Source: Polaribacter sp. (lineage in GTDB: Bacteria > Bacteroidota > Bacteroidia > Flavobacteriales > Flavobacteriaceae). Taken from it: DNA of 5,109 nt. Within the stretch, counting starts at the first letter, position 1. Every line of letters starts with the position of its first letter. Positions 1 to 5,109 of this stretch are shown here, in pieces. The DNA lies in contig DPRC01000065.1 of assembly GCA_003537695.1 (NCBI GenBank), forward strand, positions 1 to 5,109, written 5' to 3'. The position numbers were made by a program, and so were the translations under genes. The notes below the pieces were generated by a model, which was given only the letters and a program-made list of their open reading frames with translations, was not told the DNA's origin and did not search any database.

Positions 1-15
1 TTTTTGAAACTGGAC

Positions 16-60
16 AAAAAAAAAAGGGATAAACGTTAACGTTTATCCTTTTTTTTTTTT
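16..60 (-). terminator. Intrinsic terminator of the ribosomal operon, probably bidirectional
   Basis: Positions 27-48 are a perfect 22-base palindrome that folds as a 9 bp stem (GGATAAACG / CGTTTATCC) around a TTAA loop. On the minus strand the stem is followed by one C and then ten T (positions 25-16), the classic Rho-independent layout, 19 bases past the rplQ stop codon. On the plus strand the same stem is followed by twelve T (49-60), so it could also stop transcription arriving from the left. Whether a convergent gene lies to the left cannot be seen. The flanking A and T runs could extend the stem, apart from one C/A mismatch on the minus strand at position 26. Confidence 0.93.
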
Positions 61-79
61 AATAACAAAATCTCATTTA

Positions 80-553
80 TTATTCTTCAGATTTCTCTTC
101 AGTTACGGTACCTTCTACTTCAGGAGTTTCCACTTTTTTACTTCTTCCTCTTCTTGTAGTTTTCTTCGCTTTATTTCCATTAGGATTATAGATTTCGTTG
201 TAATCAACTAACTCTACCATGGCCATAGGAGCATTATCTCCCTGACGATTTCCTAATTTAATGATACGAAGATATCCACCTGGTCTGTCTGCAACCTTCA
301 CAGAAATTTCTTTAAACAATTCTGTTACTGCAGCCTTATCACGAAGATGAGAAAATACAATACGTCTGTTGTGTGTTGTATCTGATTTAGACTTGGTGAT
401 TAGTGGCTCTGCATACACTCTTAATGCTTTTGCTTTTGCCACTGTGGTATTAATACGCTTGTGCTCTATTAATGAACAAGTCATATTTGATAACATCGCT
501 TTTCTATGCGAAGTTGTTCTTCCTAAATGATTGTGCTTTTTACCGTGTCTCAT
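80..553 (-). CDS. rplQ: 50S ribosomal protein bL17
   Basis: bL17 is a bacterial large-subunit protein that sits near the peptide exit tunnel. The start [20 protein letters not shown] is the family signature, followed by the conserved [15 protein letters not shown] region (31-45) and the closing block [15 protein letters not shown] (105-119). The core ends near residue 122. The protein has 157 residues, against 127 in E. coli. The extra C-terminal tail is first strongly basic ([11 protein letters not shown], 130-140) and then acidic (about 142-157, ending TEEKSEE). A tail of this kind fits Bacteroidetes L17, but its role is unknown to me. It is the last gene of the operon, 60 bases after rpoA and just before the terminator. 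There is no Shine-Dalgarno sequence before the ATG; the leader is A-rich (CAAAATAAAAGTC). The start is fixed by the canonical N-terminus. Confidence 0.98.
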   Translation of the reverse strand: MRHGKKHNHLGRTTSHRKAMLSNMTCSLIEHKRINTTVAKAKALRVYAEPLITKSKSDTTHNRRIVFSHLRDKAAVTELFKEISVKVADRPGGYLRIIKLGNRQGDNAPMAMVELVDYNEIYNPNGNKAKKTTRRGRSKKVETPEVEGTVTEEKSEE

Positions 554-613
554 GACTTTTATTTTGAACTTTCATCTTGCATCAACTCGTTTTGAGGAGC
601 AAAATATGAATGA

Positions 614-1606
614 TTAATCTCTATCTAACTTGTATTTACTTAAATCCATTCCGAAACTTAATCCCTTCACAATCACTAACTCTTCTAGCTCTGTTAAAGA
701 TTTCTTTCCAAAGTTTCTGAACTTCATTAAATCACTCTTATTGAACGATACTAAATCTCCTAATGTATCTACTTCTGCAGCCTTTAAACAATTTAAAGCT
801 CTTACAGATAAATCCATATCGATCAATCTCGTTTTTAATAACTGACGCATGTGCAATGATTCCTCATCATATGTTTCAGTTTGTGCAATTTCGTCCGCCT
901 CTAAAGTGATACGCTCATCAGAGAATAACATAAAGTGGTGAATTAAAATCTTAGCTGCTTCTGTTAACGCATCTTTAGGACTAATAGATCCATCCGTATC
1001 GATATCAAAAACTAATTTTTCATAATCTGTTTTCTGCTCTACACGAAAATTTTCGACTGCGTACTTCACATTCTTAATTGGTGTATAAATAGAATCCGTA
1101 AAGATTGTGCCTATTGGAGCAGAAGCTTTCTTATTTTCCTCTGCAGGTACAAATCCTCTTCCTTTTTCAATAGTAATCTCCGCGTTTAATTTCACAGATT
1201 TGTCCATGTTACAAATCACCAAATCGGGATTTAAAACTTGGAAACCTGAAATAAATTTCTGTAAGTCTCCAGCAGTAAACTGCTCTTGACCAGAAACTGC
1301 GATAGAAACCGTTTCTCTGTCTGTTTCCTCTATTTGTTTCTTAAAACGTACTTGCTTTAAGTTCAATATAATTTCGGTAACATCCTCTACAACACCAGAG
1401 ACAGTAGAAAACTCATGTTCTACTCCGTCTAGCCTTAAAGACGTAATTGCAAACCCTTCTAATGAAGATAAAAGTACTCTCCTTAAAGCATTTCCTACAG
1501 TTAAACCAAAACCTGGTTCTAAAGGTCTGAACTCGAATCTACCAGAAAAATCTGTAGATTCAATCATTATTACTTTATCGGGCTTTTGAAAATTTAAAAT
1601 TGCCAT
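614..1606 (-). CDS. rpoA: DNA-directed RNA polymerase subunit alpha
   Basis: Alpha dimerises to nucleate RNA polymerase assembly, and its C-terminal domain contacts promoter UP DNA and activators. The N-terminal domain (about 1-230) shows the dimer and beta-contact block [20 protein letters not shown] (32-51, with R42/R43), [17 protein letters not shown], the RGRGFVPA strand and [21 protein letters not shown] short linker (about 231-252) leads to the C-terminal domain (about 253-330). There [12 protein letters not shown] places R269, N272 and C273 at the positions of E. coli R265, N268 and C269, and the NFGKKS helix-hairpin-helix (298-303) matches E. coli NLGKKS. The DNA-binding surface therefore looks intact. 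The length of 330 residues is normal (E. coli 329). The gene lies between rpsD (94-base gap) and rplQ (60-base gap). The start is supported by [12 protein letters not shown], preceded by purine-rich GAAGAAAT rather than a true Shine-Dalgarno. Confidence 0.99.
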   Translation of the reverse strand: MAILNFQKPDKVIMIESTDFSGRFEFRPLEPGFGLTVGNALRRVLLSSLEGFAITSLRLDGVEHEFSTVSGVVEDVTEIILNLKQVRFKKQIEETDRETVSIAVSGQEQFTAGDLQKFISGFQVLNPDLVICNMDKSVKLNAEITIEKGRGFVPAEENKKASAPIGTIFTDSIYTPIKNVKYAVENFRVEQKTDYEKLVFDIDTDGSISPKDALTEAAKILIHHFMLFSDERITLEADEIAQTETYDEESLHMRQLLKTRLIDMDLSVRALNCLKAAEVDTLGDLVSFNKSDLMKFRNFGKKSLTELEELVIVKGLSFGMDLSKYKLDRD

Positions 1607-1638
1607 ATTTCTTCGTTTTAATTGTTATCCAGTTGCGC

Positions 1639-1687
1639 GGTAAATAAGTTTGAAGATGCACTTATAAACCCTTTGGCCGAACACCAA
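1639..1687 (-). promoter_or_regulatory. Possible RNA hairpins in the rpsD-rpoA gap
   Basis: In the 94-base gap before rpoA, the transcript can fold ATAAGT (1665-1660) with ACTTAT (1649-1644) around a 10-base loop. A symmetric TT/TT internal loop separates this from a GGT/ACC closing stem (1668-1670 with 1639-1641). Just upstream, TTGG (1687-1684) and CCAA (1676-1673) can pair around a 7-base loop. No U-tract follows, so this is not a terminator. It could be a processing site, a regulator of rpoA translation, or chance in AT-rich DNA. I saw no Bacteroidetes-type promoter (TTTG followed by TAnnTTTG) in the gap. Confidence 0.3.
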
Positions 1688-1700
1688 TGTGATTAATTTA

Positions 1701-2306
1701 TTACTTAGAATATAATTCTACGATTAACTGCTCTTTGATATTTTCTGGAATCTGAAGTCTTGCTGGTACTTTTACAAAAGTTCCCTCTTTCTTATCTGAA
1801 TTCCAAGTCAACCACTCATAAACGCTACTATTAGACGCTAATGCATCTTCGATAGCTTTTAAAGATTTAGACTTCTCTCTCACTGCAACTACATCCCCTT
1901 CGTTCAAACTGTAAGATGGTACGTTTACAATCTCTCCGTTCACAGTAATGTGTCTGTGAGAAACTAATTGACGTGCTCCACTTCTAGAAGTAGAAACTCC
2001 CATTCTATAAACTACATTGTCTAAACGAGATTCACATAACTGCACTAAAATCTCTCCGGTAATCCCTTGAGAAGCAGATGCCTTTTTAAACAAGTTACTG
2101 AACTGACGCTCTAGAATACCATAAGTATACTTCGCTTTTTGCTTCTCCATTAGTTGAGTCGCATATTCAGATTTTTTTCCTCTTCTTCTTGCATTTCCAT
2201 GCTGTCCTGGAGGGTAATTTCTTTTTTCGAAGTTTTTATCTTCTCCAAAAATTGCTTCACCAAATTTCCGTGAAATTTTGGTCTTTGGTCCTGTATATCT
2301 TGCCAT
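1701..2306 (-). CDS. rpsD: 30S ribosomal protein uS4
   Basis: uS4 is a primary 16S rRNA-binding protein that starts assembly of the small-subunit body. In E. coli and Bacillus it also represses translation of its own mRNA. The sequence begins [20 protein letters not shown] and carries the conserved [20 protein letters not shown] (32-51) and [15 protein letters not shown] (62-76). The S4 RNA-binding domain spans about residues 91-150 ([13 protein letters not shown], then [20 protein letters not shown]), and the C-terminus is the family-typical [10 protein letters not shown]. Its 201 residues compare with 206 in E. coli. The only cysteine is C91, so the N-terminal zinc-binding cysteines found in some S4 proteins are absent and this is a C-minus form. 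It lies between rpsK and rpoA with 80- and 94-base gaps. There is no Shine-Dalgarno; the leader reads AACAACAAAGA before the ATG. Confidence 0.99.
   Translation of the reverse strand: MARYTGPKTKISRKFGEAIFGEDKNFEKRNYPPGQHGNARRRGKKSEYATQLMEKQKAKYTYGILERQFSNLFKKASASQGITGEILVQLCESRLDNVVYRMGVSTSRSGARQLVSHRHITVNGEIVNVPSYSLNEGDVVAVREKSKSLKAIEDALASNSSVYEWLTWNSDKKEGTFVKVPARLQIPENIKEQLIVELYSK
2259..2282 (-). promoter_or_regulatory. Possible hairpin within the early rpsD coding region
   Basis: From base 25 of rpsD the mRNA reads ACCAAAATTTC, then ACG, then GAAATTTGGT. These arms pair over 10 bp with one bulged A around a 3-base loop. The segment encodes TKISRKFG (residues 9-16), and the loop uses the Arg codon CGG, whereas the other early rpsD Arg codons I read (R3, R29, R40-R42) are AGA. 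Stable structure this close to a start codon is normally disfavoured, so a role in S4 autoregulation is conceivable. Amino-acid constraint alone could also produce it. Confidence 0.3.
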
Positions 2307-2318
2307 TTCTTTGTTGTT

Positions 2319-2365
2319 ATAATCAGGGATTATGAATTAAGGCTAATCCTTCGATAATCTAATTC
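2319..2365 (-). promoter_or_regulatory. Possible alternative hairpins in the rpsD leader
   Basis: The 80-base rpsK-rpsD gap holds two overlapping foldings on the transcribed strand. In one, ATAATC (2333-2328) and GATTAT (2324-2319) pair around a CCT loop, 12 bases before the rpsD ATG. In the other, AGGATTA (2350-2344) pairs with TAATCCCT (2332-2325) through 7 bp with one bulged C. These share bases 2324-2333, so they exclude each other. An outer pairing GAATTA/TAATTC (2365-2360 with 2339-2334) is also possible. This architecture suits a leader sensed by S4, but AT-rich DNA easily makes such pairings by chance. Confidence 0.3.
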
Positions 2366-2386
2366 CCAATTGGTTAAAATATTTAA

Positions 2387-2770
2387 TTATACTCTTCTTC
2401 TCTTTGGTGGACGACAACCGTTATGAGGAATTGGGGTAACATCAATAATTTCTGTTACTTCAATACCTGCATTGTGGATTGATCTAATAGCAGACTCTCT
2501 ACCATTACCTGGACCTTTCACATACACTTTTACTTTACGTAAACCTGCTTCTTTTGCAACTGCTGAACAATCTTCTGCTGCTAATTGAGCTGCATACGGA
2601 GTATTCTTCTTAGAACCTCTGAAACCCATTTTACCTGCAGATGACCATGATATCACGTCACCTTTTTTATTTGTTAAAGAAATAATGATGTTGTTAAAAG
2701 ATGCTGTTACATGCGCCTCTCCTACTGCATCAATTATTACTTTACGTTTTTTTGAACTTGCTTTTGCCAT
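2387..2770 (-). CDS. rpsK: 30S ribosomal protein uS11
   Basis: uS11 sits on the platform of the small subunit near the mRNA exit and the E site. The sequence shows the family blocks [20 protein letters not shown] (23-42), [20 protein letters not shown] (43-62), [18 protein letters not shown] (81-98) and the hallmark end [18 protein letters not shown] (110-127). The conserved Asn-Gly pair (N117-G118) matches the E. coli site (N119) known to be modified to isoaspartate. Its 127 residues compare with 129 in E. coli, and the N-terminus is short and basic ([10 protein letters not shown]). It follows rpsM after 76 bases and precedes rpsD by 80. The ATG lacks a Shine-Dalgarno; the leader reads AAAATTGAATCATT. 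Confidence 0.99.
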   Translation of the reverse strand: MAKASSKKRKVIIDAVGEAHVTASFNNIIISLTNKKGDVISWSSAGKMGFRGSKKNTPYAAQLAAEDCSAVAKEAGLRKVKVYVKGPGNGRESAIRSIHNAGIEVTEIIDVTPIPHNGCRPPKRRRV

Positions 2771-2797
2771 AATGATTCAATTTTAGTAATTTAGTTT

Positions 2798-2826
2798 TCT
2801 GATCTTATAGGATTCCTATTATCAGA
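2798..2826 (-). promoter_or_regulatory. Possible hairpin in the rpsM-rpsK gap
   Basis: In the 76-base gap, the transcript reads TCTGAT, A, ATAGG, AAT, CCTAT, AAG, ATCAGA. This gives an outer 6 bp stem and an inner 5 bp stem, separated by a 1x3 internal loop and capped by AAT. It ends 27 bases before the rpsK ATG and has no U-tract after it, so it is not an intrinsic terminator. It is the most regular inverted repeat outside the operon terminator. It may be a ribosomal-protein leader, an mRNA processing site or a stability element; the sequence alone does not decide. Confidence 0.42.
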
Positions 2827-2846
2827 TCTTTATTACTTGTCTAACT

Positions 2847-3212
2847 TTATTTTTTCTTGTTAGCTACGGTTTTTCTCTTACCTTTTCTTGTACGAGAATT
2901 GTTCTTAGTTCTTTGTCCTCTTAAAGGCAAGCCAAGTCTGTGGCGAATTCCTCTTTGACAACCGATATCCATCAAACGTTTGATGTTAATCTGCACCTCT
3001 GAACGCAATTCTCCTTCAATTGTGAAAGATCCTACTTGTTCTCTAATTGCTGCGATTTGATCATCCGTCCAATCTTGAACCTTAATACTCTCGTCTACTT
3101 TTGCTTCCGCTAAAACTTTTTTAGCTCTGCTGCTTCCAATACCGAAGATGTAAGTTAAAGCGATAACTCCTCTTTTGTTTTTTGGAATATCAATACCTGC
3201 TATTCTTGCCAT
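2847..3212 (-). CDS. rpsM: 30S ribosomal protein uS13
   Basis: uS13 lies at the head of the small subunit, touches the P-site tRNA and forms bridges to the large subunit. The sequence opens [20 protein letters not shown], followed by the helix-turn motif [14 protein letters not shown] (21-34), the central [20 protein letters not shown] (70-89) and the signature [20 protein letters not shown] (90-109). It finishes with a lysine-rich tail ([11 protein letters not shown]) that in known ribosomes reaches toward the tRNA. The length of 121 residues is near the family norm (E. coli 118). Its ATG shares one base with the rpmJ stop (TAATG), which suggests translational coupling and fixes the start. 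Confidence 0.99.
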   Translation of the reverse strand: MARIAGIDIPKNKRGVIALTYIFGIGSSRAKKVLAEAKVDESIKVQDWTDDQIAAIREQVGSFTIEGELRSEVQINIKRLMDIGCQRGIRHRLGLPLRGQRTKNNSRTRKGKRKTVANKKK

Positions 3213-3328
3213 TACCCTTGTCTTTGTTTAAATCTAGGATTTTGTTTATTAATCACATATAATCTACCTTTCCTGCGCACTATTTTGCAGTCGGCACTTC
3301 TTTTTTTAACTGATGCTCTAACTTTCAT
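3212..3328 (-). CDS. rpmJ: 50S ribosomal protein bL36, zinc-ligand-poor form
   Basis: This 38-residue gene encodes a protein starting [20 protein letters not shown] and ending NPRFKQRQG, which is unmistakably bL36, a small protein that stabilises 23S rRNA in the large subunit. The zinc form has Cys11, Cys14, Cys27 and His33. Here these positions are Ser11, Cys14, Asn27 and Phe33, so only one of the four ligands remains and zinc binding is not expected. Such C-minus paralogues let ribosomes work under zinc limitation, and in Bacteroidetes this seems to be the ordinary version. The gene starts 16 bases after infA. Its TAA stop overlaps the rpsM ATG by one base. There is no Shine-Dalgarno; the leader reads AAAAAACAAAACAG. 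Confidence 0.97.
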   Translation of the reverse strand: MKVRASVKKRSADCKIVRRKGRLYVINKQNPRFKQRQG

Positions 3329-3344
3329 CTGTTTTGTTTTTTAA

Positions 3345-3560
3345 TTAATATCTGTACGTTATTCTTGCCTTTGATAAATCGTATGGACTCATCTCTAATT
3401 TCACCTTATCTCCAGGTAATAATTTTATATAATGCATACGCATTTTACCAGAAATGTGTGCCGTAACAATATGACCATTTTCTAATTCCACACGAAACAT
3501 TGCATTAGACAATGCCTCTGTAATTGTTCCGTCTTGTTGAATTGCTGATTGCTTAGCCAT
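3345..3560 (-). CDS. infA: Translation initiation factor IF-1
   Basis: IF-1 binds the A site of the 30S subunit during initiation and works with IF-2 and IF-3 to secure the start codon and initiator tRNA. The 71-residue protein (E. coli 72) is a single S1/OB-fold domain. The diagnostic segments are [20 protein letters not shown] (11-30), [20 protein letters not shown] (31-50) and the end [14 protein letters not shown]. It begins only 4 bases after the secY stop and 16 bases precede rpmJ, so it is clearly within the operon. Many Bacteroidetes and Firmicutes carry map (methionine aminopeptidase) between secY and infA; here there is no room for it. The ATG is preceded by AATAAATAATTAT with no Shine-Dalgarno. 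Confidence 0.99.
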   Translation of the reverse strand: MAKQSAIQQDGTITEALSNAMFRVELENGHIVTAHISGKMRMHYIKLLPGDKVKLEMSPYDLSKARITYRY

Positions 3561-3564
3561 ATAA

Positions 3565-4890
3565 TTATTTATTCGATTTTCTATTGCTATTTCCCGCCTT
3601 CATTAAACCATCATAATGATTGTTTAATAAATACGAATTAATTTGTTGCATGGTGTCAATTGCAACTCCAACCATAATGATTAAAGAGGTACCTCCATAG
3701 AACATTGACCAACCTTGTTGCACTCCAAATTGAACTACAATTGCTGGTAATATTGAAAGTGCTGCTAAAAACAACGATCCTGGGAACGTTATTCTTGACA
3801 AAATACTATCCAATCTATCTGCTGTGTCTTTACCTGGTCTAATTCCTGGTATAAAACCGCCGCTTCTCTTAAGATCTTCAGCCATTTTATTTGTTGGAAT
3901 TGTTATTGCCGTGTAGAAATAACTAAAAATAATGATTAAAACAGCAAAAATAACATTGTATTGCCAACCATTAGGATTTGTCAAACTTACCAAAGCAGGG
4001 AACCTTTGTCCCAAAGCTAAAGGTAAAAACATAATTGCTTGTGCAAAGATTATTGGCATTACACCTGCAGCATTTAACTTCAAGGGAATATAATCTCTTG
4101 AACCTGCAACATTTTGTGCGCTACCCGCAACATTCCTTCTGGCATATTGCACCGCGATCTTTCGAACTGCAGTAACCAAAAGCACTGTTAATAAAATTAC
4201 AACAAACCAAACAATAATTTCAATTAAAATCATCATTACTCCACCTGCACCTGCATTGGTTGTTTTAGATACAAATTCCTGCAGAAATGCTGCTGGGAAA
4301 TTTGCAATAATACCTACCGTTATCAACAGTGATATCCCGTTACCAATCCCTTTATCCGTGATACGCTCTCCTAACCACATTGCAAAAATTGTACCTGCAG
4401 TTAAAATAATAATTGAAGAAACCCAAAATGTTGCTCCACCTACTAAAAATGCTTCTGGTGGCAAATTAAATTGAGTCTTGATCGCCGTTATATACGTTGG
4501 TGCTTGCACCAATGTAATTCCGATTGTCAACCAGCGCGTTATTTGTGTAATTTTCTTTCTACCACTTTCACCATCCTTTTGTAATTTTTGTAGATAAGGA
4601 ACCGCGATTCCCATTAACTGAACTACAATAGATGCTGAAATATACGGCATTATACCAAGAGCCATTACGGACGCCCTAGCAAATGCTCCTCCTGTAAATG
4701 CATTCAATAATCCTAAAAGCCCCCCCGAAGTACTTTCTTTTAACGCTGTCAACTGCAATGGATCTATTCCAGGTAATGGAACAGCAGCCATGAAACGGTA
4801 AACCGCAATTAGTCCGATCGTAAGAAGAATTCTATTCTTTAATTCCTCTATTTTGAAAATGTCTTTAAGTGTATTAATAAACTTCATCAT
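3565..4890 (-). CDS. secY: Preprotein translocase channel subunit SecY
   Basis: SecY forms the inner-membrane channel, with SecE and SecG, through which SecA and ribosomes pass unfolded proteins. Ten hydrophobic segments are visible at about 20-38, 74-96 (after the plug-like [15 protein letters not shown], 56-70), 118-137, 150-176, 183-207, 217-243, 274-296, 312-333, 370-390 and 398-417. Family motifs include PLPGIDP (38-44), [15 protein letters not shown] (78-92), [15 protein letters not shown] (173-187), [16 protein letters not shown] (268-283) and [17 protein letters not shown] (344-360). In the last of these R351 matches the functionally important E. coli R357 in the SecA- and ribosome-facing loop. 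The length of 441 residues equals the usual size (E. coli 443). The start is [10 protein letters not shown]; the second Met (position 4887) is equally plausible. It lies 9 bases after rplO. A run of seven G in the coding strand (4720-4726) falls in the plug region with the frame intact. Confidence 0.99.
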   Translation of the reverse strand: MMKFINTLKDIFKIEELKNRILLTIGLIAVYRFMAAVPLPGIDPLQLTALKESTSGGLLGLLNAFTGGAFARASVMALGIMPYISASIVVQLMGIAVPYLQKLQKDGESGRKKITQITRWLTIGITLVQAPTYITAIKTQFNLPPEAFLVGGATFWVSSIIILTAGTIFAMWLGERITDKGIGNGISLLITVGIIANFPAAFLQEFVSKTTNAGAGGVMMILIEIIVWFVVILLTVLLVTAVRKIAVQYARRNVAGSAQNVAGSRDYIPLKLNAAGVMPIIFAQAIMFLPLALGQRFPALVSLTNPNGWQYNVIFAVLIIIFSYFYTAITIPTNKMAEDLKRSGGFIPGIRPGKDTADRLDSILSRITFPGSLFLAALSILPAIVVQFGVQQGWSMFYGGTSLIIMVGVAIDTMQQINSYLLNNHYDGLMKAGNSNRKSNK

Positions 4891-4899
4891 TTACGTTTC

Positions 4900-5109
4900 T
4901 TATAAAGCTACAGCTTCACCTCCAGCAGCTTCAATAGCCGCTTTTGCTGTTGCTGTAAACTTATGTACAGTTATATTTAATTTAGCCTTTAACTCTCCGT
5001 TACCTAGAATTTTAACAAGGTCATTCTTCCCTGCTAATCTATGGATAATTAAAGTTTCTAAACTTAATGTATCTGTTATTTTTCCACTATCTACTAAGGC
5101 CTGTATTTT
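4900..5109 (-). CDS. rplO: 50S ribosomal protein uL15, C-terminal part (5' end beyond the window)
   Basis: The reading frame is open to the window edge and ends in TAA at 4900-4902. It gives 69 residues starting KIQALVDSGKITDTLSLETL and continuing IIHRLAGKNDLVKILGNGEL, KAKLNITVHKFTATAKAAIE, AAGGEAVAL. The KILGNGELKAKLNITVHKFTATAKAAIEAAGG pattern is the C-terminal domain of uL15, a late-assembly large-subunit protein that bridges 23S rRNA domains. The family is about 145-150 residues, so roughly half the protein is present. The position directly before secY (9-base gap) is the standard order in the spc operon and supports the call. The codon phase runs cleanly to base 5109, with no sign of a frameshift. 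Confidence 0.96.
   Translation of the reverse strand, partial: KIQALVDSGKITDTLSLETLIIHRLAGKNDLVKILGNGELKAKLNITVHKFTATAKAAIEAAGGEAVAL

Noticed and set aside
590..604. Small hairpin TTTTG-CTCCT-CAAAA on the transcribed strand before rplQ, whose loop resembles the 16S anti-Shine-Dalgarno
   Set aside because: Only 5 weak base pairs, and Shine-Dalgarno pairing is little used in this lineage; most likely chance.
597..613. TATTTTG before rplQ, resembling the Bacteroidetes -7 element TAnnTTTG
   Set aside because: One base too short for the consensus and no TTTG element at the expected distance upstream; not a supportable promoter.
630..845. Plus-strand open frame opposite rpoA
   Set aside because: It is antisense to the conserved alpha C-terminal domain, has no recognisable protein features, and is a shadow of the real gene.
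1107..1289. Plus-strand open frame opposite rpoA
   Set aside because: Antisense to the alpha N-terminal domain, no motif or leader; explained by the composition of rpoA.
2366..2373. CCAATTGG palindrome in the rpsK-rpsD gap as an operator
   Set aside because: Eight bases only, with no extended symmetry; too common in AT-rich DNA to call.
4256..4474. Plus-strand open frame opposite secY
   Set aside because: Antisense to membrane segments of SecY; its composition simply mirrors the hydrophobic codons of the real gene.
1..5109. A novel defence, mobile or biosynthetic system in the window
   Set aside because: All coding space is filled by well-known ribosomal, RNA polymerase, IF-1 and SecY genes in standard order; no unexplained gene remains.

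Overview
This window is a compact stretch of the conserved bacterial ribosomal-protein operon (the spc/alpha end of the S10-spc-alpha supercluster). Every gene lies on the minus strand, so transcription runs from high to low coordinates. The order is rplO (uL15, partial, 5' end outside the window), secY, infA, rpmJ, rpsM, rpsK, rpsD, rpoA, rplQ, followed by a strong intrinsic terminator at the low-coordinate edge. The window is ordinary core-genome sequence. I see no mobile element, CRISPR array, tRNA, rRNA or defence gene.

The organism is most likely a member of the Bacteroidetes, probably the Flavobacteriia. The reasons are AT-rich DNA with long A/T runs between genes, gene starts preceded by A-rich leaders without a GGAGG-type ribosome binding site, a cysteine-poor bL36 ([11 protein letters not shown]...) and uS4 lacking their zinc ligands, a bL17 with a long charged tail, and an alpha subunit ending in the CTD style I associate with that phylum. 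This is inference from protein flavour and gene order; genus cannot be assigned.

Layout from upstream to downstream: 4900-5109 is the C-terminal 69 residues of uL15. 3565-4890 is SecY, the membrane channel of the secretion translocon. 3345-3560 is initiation factor IF-1. 3212-3328 is the 38-residue bL36, whose stop codon overlaps the rpsM start. 2847-3212 is uS13, 2387-2770 uS11, 1701-2306 uS4, 614-1606 RNA polymerase alpha and 80-553 bL17. Bases 16-60 form a terminator that should work in both directions. rplO to rpsM are packed with gaps of 16 bases or less or overlap. From rpsM onward each gap is about 60-94 bases, and three of these four gaps can form hairpins on the transcribed strand.

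The genes work together in translation (30S proteins S13, S11 and S4, 50S proteins L15, L36 and L17, and IF-1), in transcription (alpha) and in protein export (SecY). Co-transcription links their supply. The part most worth a second look is non-coding: possible RNA structures between rpsM and rpsK, just before and just inside rpsD, and between rpsD and rpoA. uS4 is the known translational autoregulator of the alpha operon in E. coli and of rpsD in Bacillus, so these are candidate autoregulatory sites, but this is unproven here.
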